Both the position numbers and the translations under genes were made by a program. Source: Nitrospinae bacterium RIFCSPLOWO2_12_FULL_45_22 (GTDB lineage Bacteria; 2-12-FULL-45-22). Taken from it: 7,951 nucleotides of DNA. Below, in pieces: positions 6,304 to 7,951 of this stretch. Position 1 is the stretch's first letter; every line of letters begins with the position of its first letter. Where the stretch lies: the NCBI GenBank assembly GCA_001803565.1, contig MHDQ01000059.1:1-7951 (forward strand), in the 5' to 3' direction. The notes under the pieces were generated by a model that ran no database searches, was not told where the DNA came from, and saw only the letters and a list, made by a program, of their open reading frames with translations.

Positions 6304-7499
6304 TGGTTTGATTGAGGGATGTTTTGATGTGAGCCATTTTTGGTGATAGTTTGGATATATAGTTCTTCCATCTCCTTGATCATCTTATTAATATCAAAAT
6401 GATTTTTAACCCTTTCTTGGCCGGCTAGACCCATTTTTCCGGCCTTTTCCCTGTCTCGCAATAAGGTTAATATCCCATTGGCTAAAGCTTCCGGATTTCG
6501 GGGAGGCACTACAATACCGGTCTCTCCCGGGATAACCATTTCAGTATTGCCACCTACATCGGTTACTACTAAGGGATTGCCAGCCGCCATACCCTCTAGT
6601 ATGGCATTAGAGAGGCTTTCTTCATGAGAAGCCAGTACCTGAATATCGATCAGGGCCAGCAGGGCTGGGATATCATTCCTGGCGCCGGTAAATATTAGAG
6701 TATCCATAATGTTTAAAGTTCGGGCTAGATTCCTGAGATCTTCTCCTATCCCATCATCCCGGCCGATTATTAAGTATTTGGTATCAGGAAATTCTTTATT
6801 AACAATGGAAGCAGCTTCTATAAATTCCCTATGTCCCTTATAGGGAATTAGATTAGCTACGATTCCTACTACTGGAGTATCCCTGTCAAGCCCTAACTGT
6901 CTCTGCAATTCGGCCAAATCATTACCAGTGTTATGACTATATTGAGCGGTATCAATGCCATTATAAATTAACTTAATCTTTTTTGCTAAGTGCTTCCCCC
7001 GCTGGCTTTCTATCTCTCGTAATTTATTAGAATTAACGGTTATGACATCCGTTGTTTTATCTATAAATTTTTCTATTATGTCAAGAAAAGGCTTTTCCTG
7101 GCGATAAGTTCCTAAACCCCTCTTCCCTACAAAGAAGGTTGGTACCCGGGCTAATCGCGATGCCAGAAAACCCATAATATAAGCCGCTGGGAGATAGGCA
7201 TGGACAATATGGGGCTTTTCTCGTCTTAAGAAACGTACCAGTTGATAAAAAACCCCAAGGGAGGAAAACAAATTCCCTATTTTTAGCCTGCCATTCGAGC
7301 GAAGCCCTGGATAATTAAACACTTCTACACGTATTTTTTCTTTTTCAAATTCTGCTTGTAGTTCGCCCCTCCCCATTAAACTTATAACCAGGGGATCGAA
7401 TCTCTCTTTATCGATCCTTTTTGTAACCTCCAGGATATGTTTCTCGGTGCCACCGATCTCTAGCTTAACGGTTAGAAAGGCAACCTTTATCTTTTTCAT
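6294..7499 (-). CDS. Glycosyltransferase family 4 (GT-B fold)
   Basis: The protein is 401 residues from the ATG at 7499; an in-frame TTG at 7526 would add nine residues but lacks a ribosome site. Length and layout fit GT4 enzymes, which transfer sugars from nucleotide-sugar donors with retention of configuration, usually at the cytoplasmic face of the membrane. The N-terminal Rossmann half starts KKIKVAFLTV and carries the GGTEKH acceptor-side loop (about 16-21) and a KPHIVHAYLPAA segment. YNGID (about 179-183) ends the linker. The C-terminal half starts with VVGIVANLIPYKGH (about 210-223) and contains EESLSNAILEG with the EX7E pair (Glu294, Glu302) that contacts the donor, followed by TDVGGNTE and GETGIVVPP. 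No signal peptide or membrane segment is evident. Its last codons overlap the ligase start by 10 bases, implying co-translation and a shared pathway. The sugar and linkage cannot be told from sequence. Confidence 0.95.
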   Translation of the reverse strand: MKKIKVAFLTVKLEIGGTEKHILEVTKRIDKERFDPLVISLMGRGELQAEFEKEKIRVEVFNYPGLRSNGRLKIGNLFSSLGVFYQLVRFLRREKPHIVHAYLPAAYIMGFLASRLARVPTFFVGKRGLGTYRQEKPFLDIIEKFIDKTTDVITVNSNKLREIESQRGKHLAKKIKLIYNGIDTAQYSHNTGNDLAELQRQLGLDRDTPVVGIVANLIPYKGHREFIEAASIVNKEFPDTKYLIIGRDDGIGEDLRNLARTLNIMDTLIFTGARNDIPALLALIDIQVLASHEESLSNAILEGMAAGNPLVVTDVGGNTEMVIPGETGIVVPPRNPEALANGILTLLRDREKAGKMGLAGQERVKNHFDINKMIKEMEELYIQTITKNGSHQNIPQSNQCC

Positions 7500-7558
7500 T
7501 ACCCTTTTTCCCCTTGCATCTGCCAACCGTATAAACCCGGAAGGTGAAATAATAACAT
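7499..7558 (-). CDS. Possible 19-codon leader ORF overlapping the GT4 start
   Basis: An ATG at 7558-7556 opens a 19-residue frame beginning MLLFHLPGLYGW and ending in EKG. Its TAA (7501-7499) shares one base with the ATG of the glycosyltransferase (TAATG), a classic arrangement for translational coupling or reinitiation. It lies wholly inside the leader expected from the promoter candidate at 7605-7632. Against it: no good Shine-Dalgarno is seen at the usual distance (an AGGA lies about 12 bases upstream), and the downstream gene has its own ribosome site inside this ORF. It may be chance. Confidence 0.2.
   Translation of the reverse strand: MLLFHLPGLYGWQMQGEKG
7510..7515 (-). promoter_or_regulatory. 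Shine-Dalgarno deciding the GT4 start
   Basis: AAGGGG ends 10 bases before the ATG at 7499, and a second purine run (AAAGGG) lies immediately before that ATG. The upstream in-frame TTG at 7526 has no such site. The ATG is therefore the better start. Confidence 0.6.
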
Positions 7559-7604
7559 TTTTTAACTCAGTCCTACTCGCCTAATCTTTTAGGTCTTCTT
7601 TATC

Positions 7605-7632
7605 ATAATAGGCTCTAGGTAGGTGCTGCCAA
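7605..7632 (-). promoter_or_regulatory. Candidate sigma70-type promoter upstream of the GT4-ligase pair
   Basis: Reading the minus strand, TTGGCA (7632-7627) is separated by 16 bases from TATTAT (7610-7605). Each differs from consensus at one position. A start of transcription near 7597 would leave a leader of about 100 bases before the ATG at 7499. It lies in the only spacer between the upstream gene and the glycosyltransferase. Such matches also occur by chance in AT-rich DNA. Confidence 0.42.
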
Positions 7633-7686
7633 TCGTAATCGTTCACCAAATGTTCTCTATCATTATCATTTACTCTGGATTTAGGT

Positions 7687-7951
7687 TTATTCTATGCTAG
7701 AGGTAATATTGCTTGGAGTGGGTCTTTCCCGGTATATATCTACTTCGGTTAAGGCAACTTTGGCTCCTTCTATTGGCTGGAGGCATATTTTAACATACCG
7801 CGCTCTCGTATCAATCTTTCCTGAATAAAGGATAAACGAACCCTGGCTAATGAAAGGGTGTTTGGGAAAGCTATCGGCCAAATGATAATCTTGGCCTTCT
7901 TTACTTAAATAGATATCGGTTTTAGGAAAGACATAGTCAGGAAAATGATAA
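7687..7951 (-). CDS. C-terminal part of a protein ending in a discoidin/galactose-binding-like domain (5' end outside window)
   Basis: The reading frame enters at the window edge (first whole codon at 7950) and runs open for 87 codons to a TAA at 7689-7687. A TTG at 7881 could be taken for a start, but the frame is open and protein-like before it (FPDYVFPK, then TDIYLSKEGQDYH), so this is a 5'-truncated gene. The pattern is that of the last strands of an F5/8 type C (discoidin) or related galactose-binding-like beta-sandwich: a 'xVxVYxSxDGxxY' strand pair (TDIYLSKEGQDY), then ARYVKICLQPIEGA, then the closing VALTEVDIY strand. Such domains usually bind carbohydrate in secreted or surface proteins. 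The catalytic or other part of the protein is not visible. It is transcribed in the same direction as the glycosyltransferase that follows after 187 bases, and I see no T-tailed hairpin between them. The family assignment rests on pattern only. Confidence 0.75.
   Translation of the reverse strand, partial: YHFPDYVFPKTDIYLSKEGQDYHLADSFPKHPFISQGSFILYSGKIDTRARYVKICLQPIEGAKVALTEVDIYRERPTPSNITSSIE

Noticed and set aside
7586-7599. CCTAA-AAGA-TTAGG hairpin in the spacer as a terminator for the upstream gene
   Set aside because: The stem is only 5 bp, no T-run follows, and it lies about 90 bases after the stop and downstream of the promoter candidate.
1-7951. tRNA, rRNA, insertion sequences, attachment sites, riboswitches
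   Set aside because: I saw no cloverleaf-like tRNA sequence, rRNA motif, transposase or integrase frame, flanking inverted repeat or known riboswitch core in the spacers.

Overview
All recognisable genes in this window lie on the minus strand, so transcription runs from high to low coordinates. The content is a stretch of a surface-polysaccharide (exopolysaccharide, capsule or O-antigen-like) locus from a bacterium. It is read here as bacterial because of purine-rich Shine-Dalgarno sequences, sigma70-like promoter candidates and one clear Rho-independent terminator. The taxon cannot be fixed from the sequence. Moderate to low GC, AAGGGG/AGGG-type ribosome sites and the gene families would suit a Clostridia-like Firmicute or an uncultured candidate phylum, but this is a guess.

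Layout in transcription order: (1) 7951-7687, the C-terminal end of a protein finishing in a beta-sandwich that resembles a discoidin (F5/8 type C) or galactose-binding-like domain. (2) 7686-7500, a spacer with a good promoter candidate and a possible 19-codon leader ORF. (3) 7499-6294, a GT-B family 4 glycosyltransferase. (4) 6303-2572, overlapping it, a 1243-residue O-antigen ligase/polymerase-like membrane protein (Wzy/WaaL superfamily). (5) 2565-2542, a terminator. (6) 2541-2368, a spacer with a promoter candidate. (7) 2367-949, a B12-binding-domain radical SAM protein. (8) 798-16, a DPM1/GtrB-like family 2 glycosyltransferase. (9) from base 12, the probable first codons of a further gene running off the window.

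The standout feature is the ligase. Its polytopic membrane core is normal, with about ten N-terminal membrane segments including an SRAG motif, and a C-terminal part with the RILMW, HPLLGVG and HPHNDYL motifs. Between these halves, in the large loop expected to lie outside the membrane, are about 800 extra residues made of five tandem copies of a roughly 155-residue module. The module looks like a beta-rich, possibly glycan-binding, unit. I know of no described ligase built this way. The preceding gene also ends in a lectin-like domain, so two neighbouring extracytoplasmic glycan-recognition proteins are plausible.

A working model, inferred only: the GT4 enzyme builds a lipid-linked glycan on the cytoplasmic face; the ligase/polymerase transfers or polymerises it outside, with the repeat array contacting the glycan or the acceptor. 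The downstream unit, separated by a terminator, adds a polyprenyl-phosphate-type GT2 and a cobalamin/radical SAM enzyme that may modify a sugar or lipid carrier.
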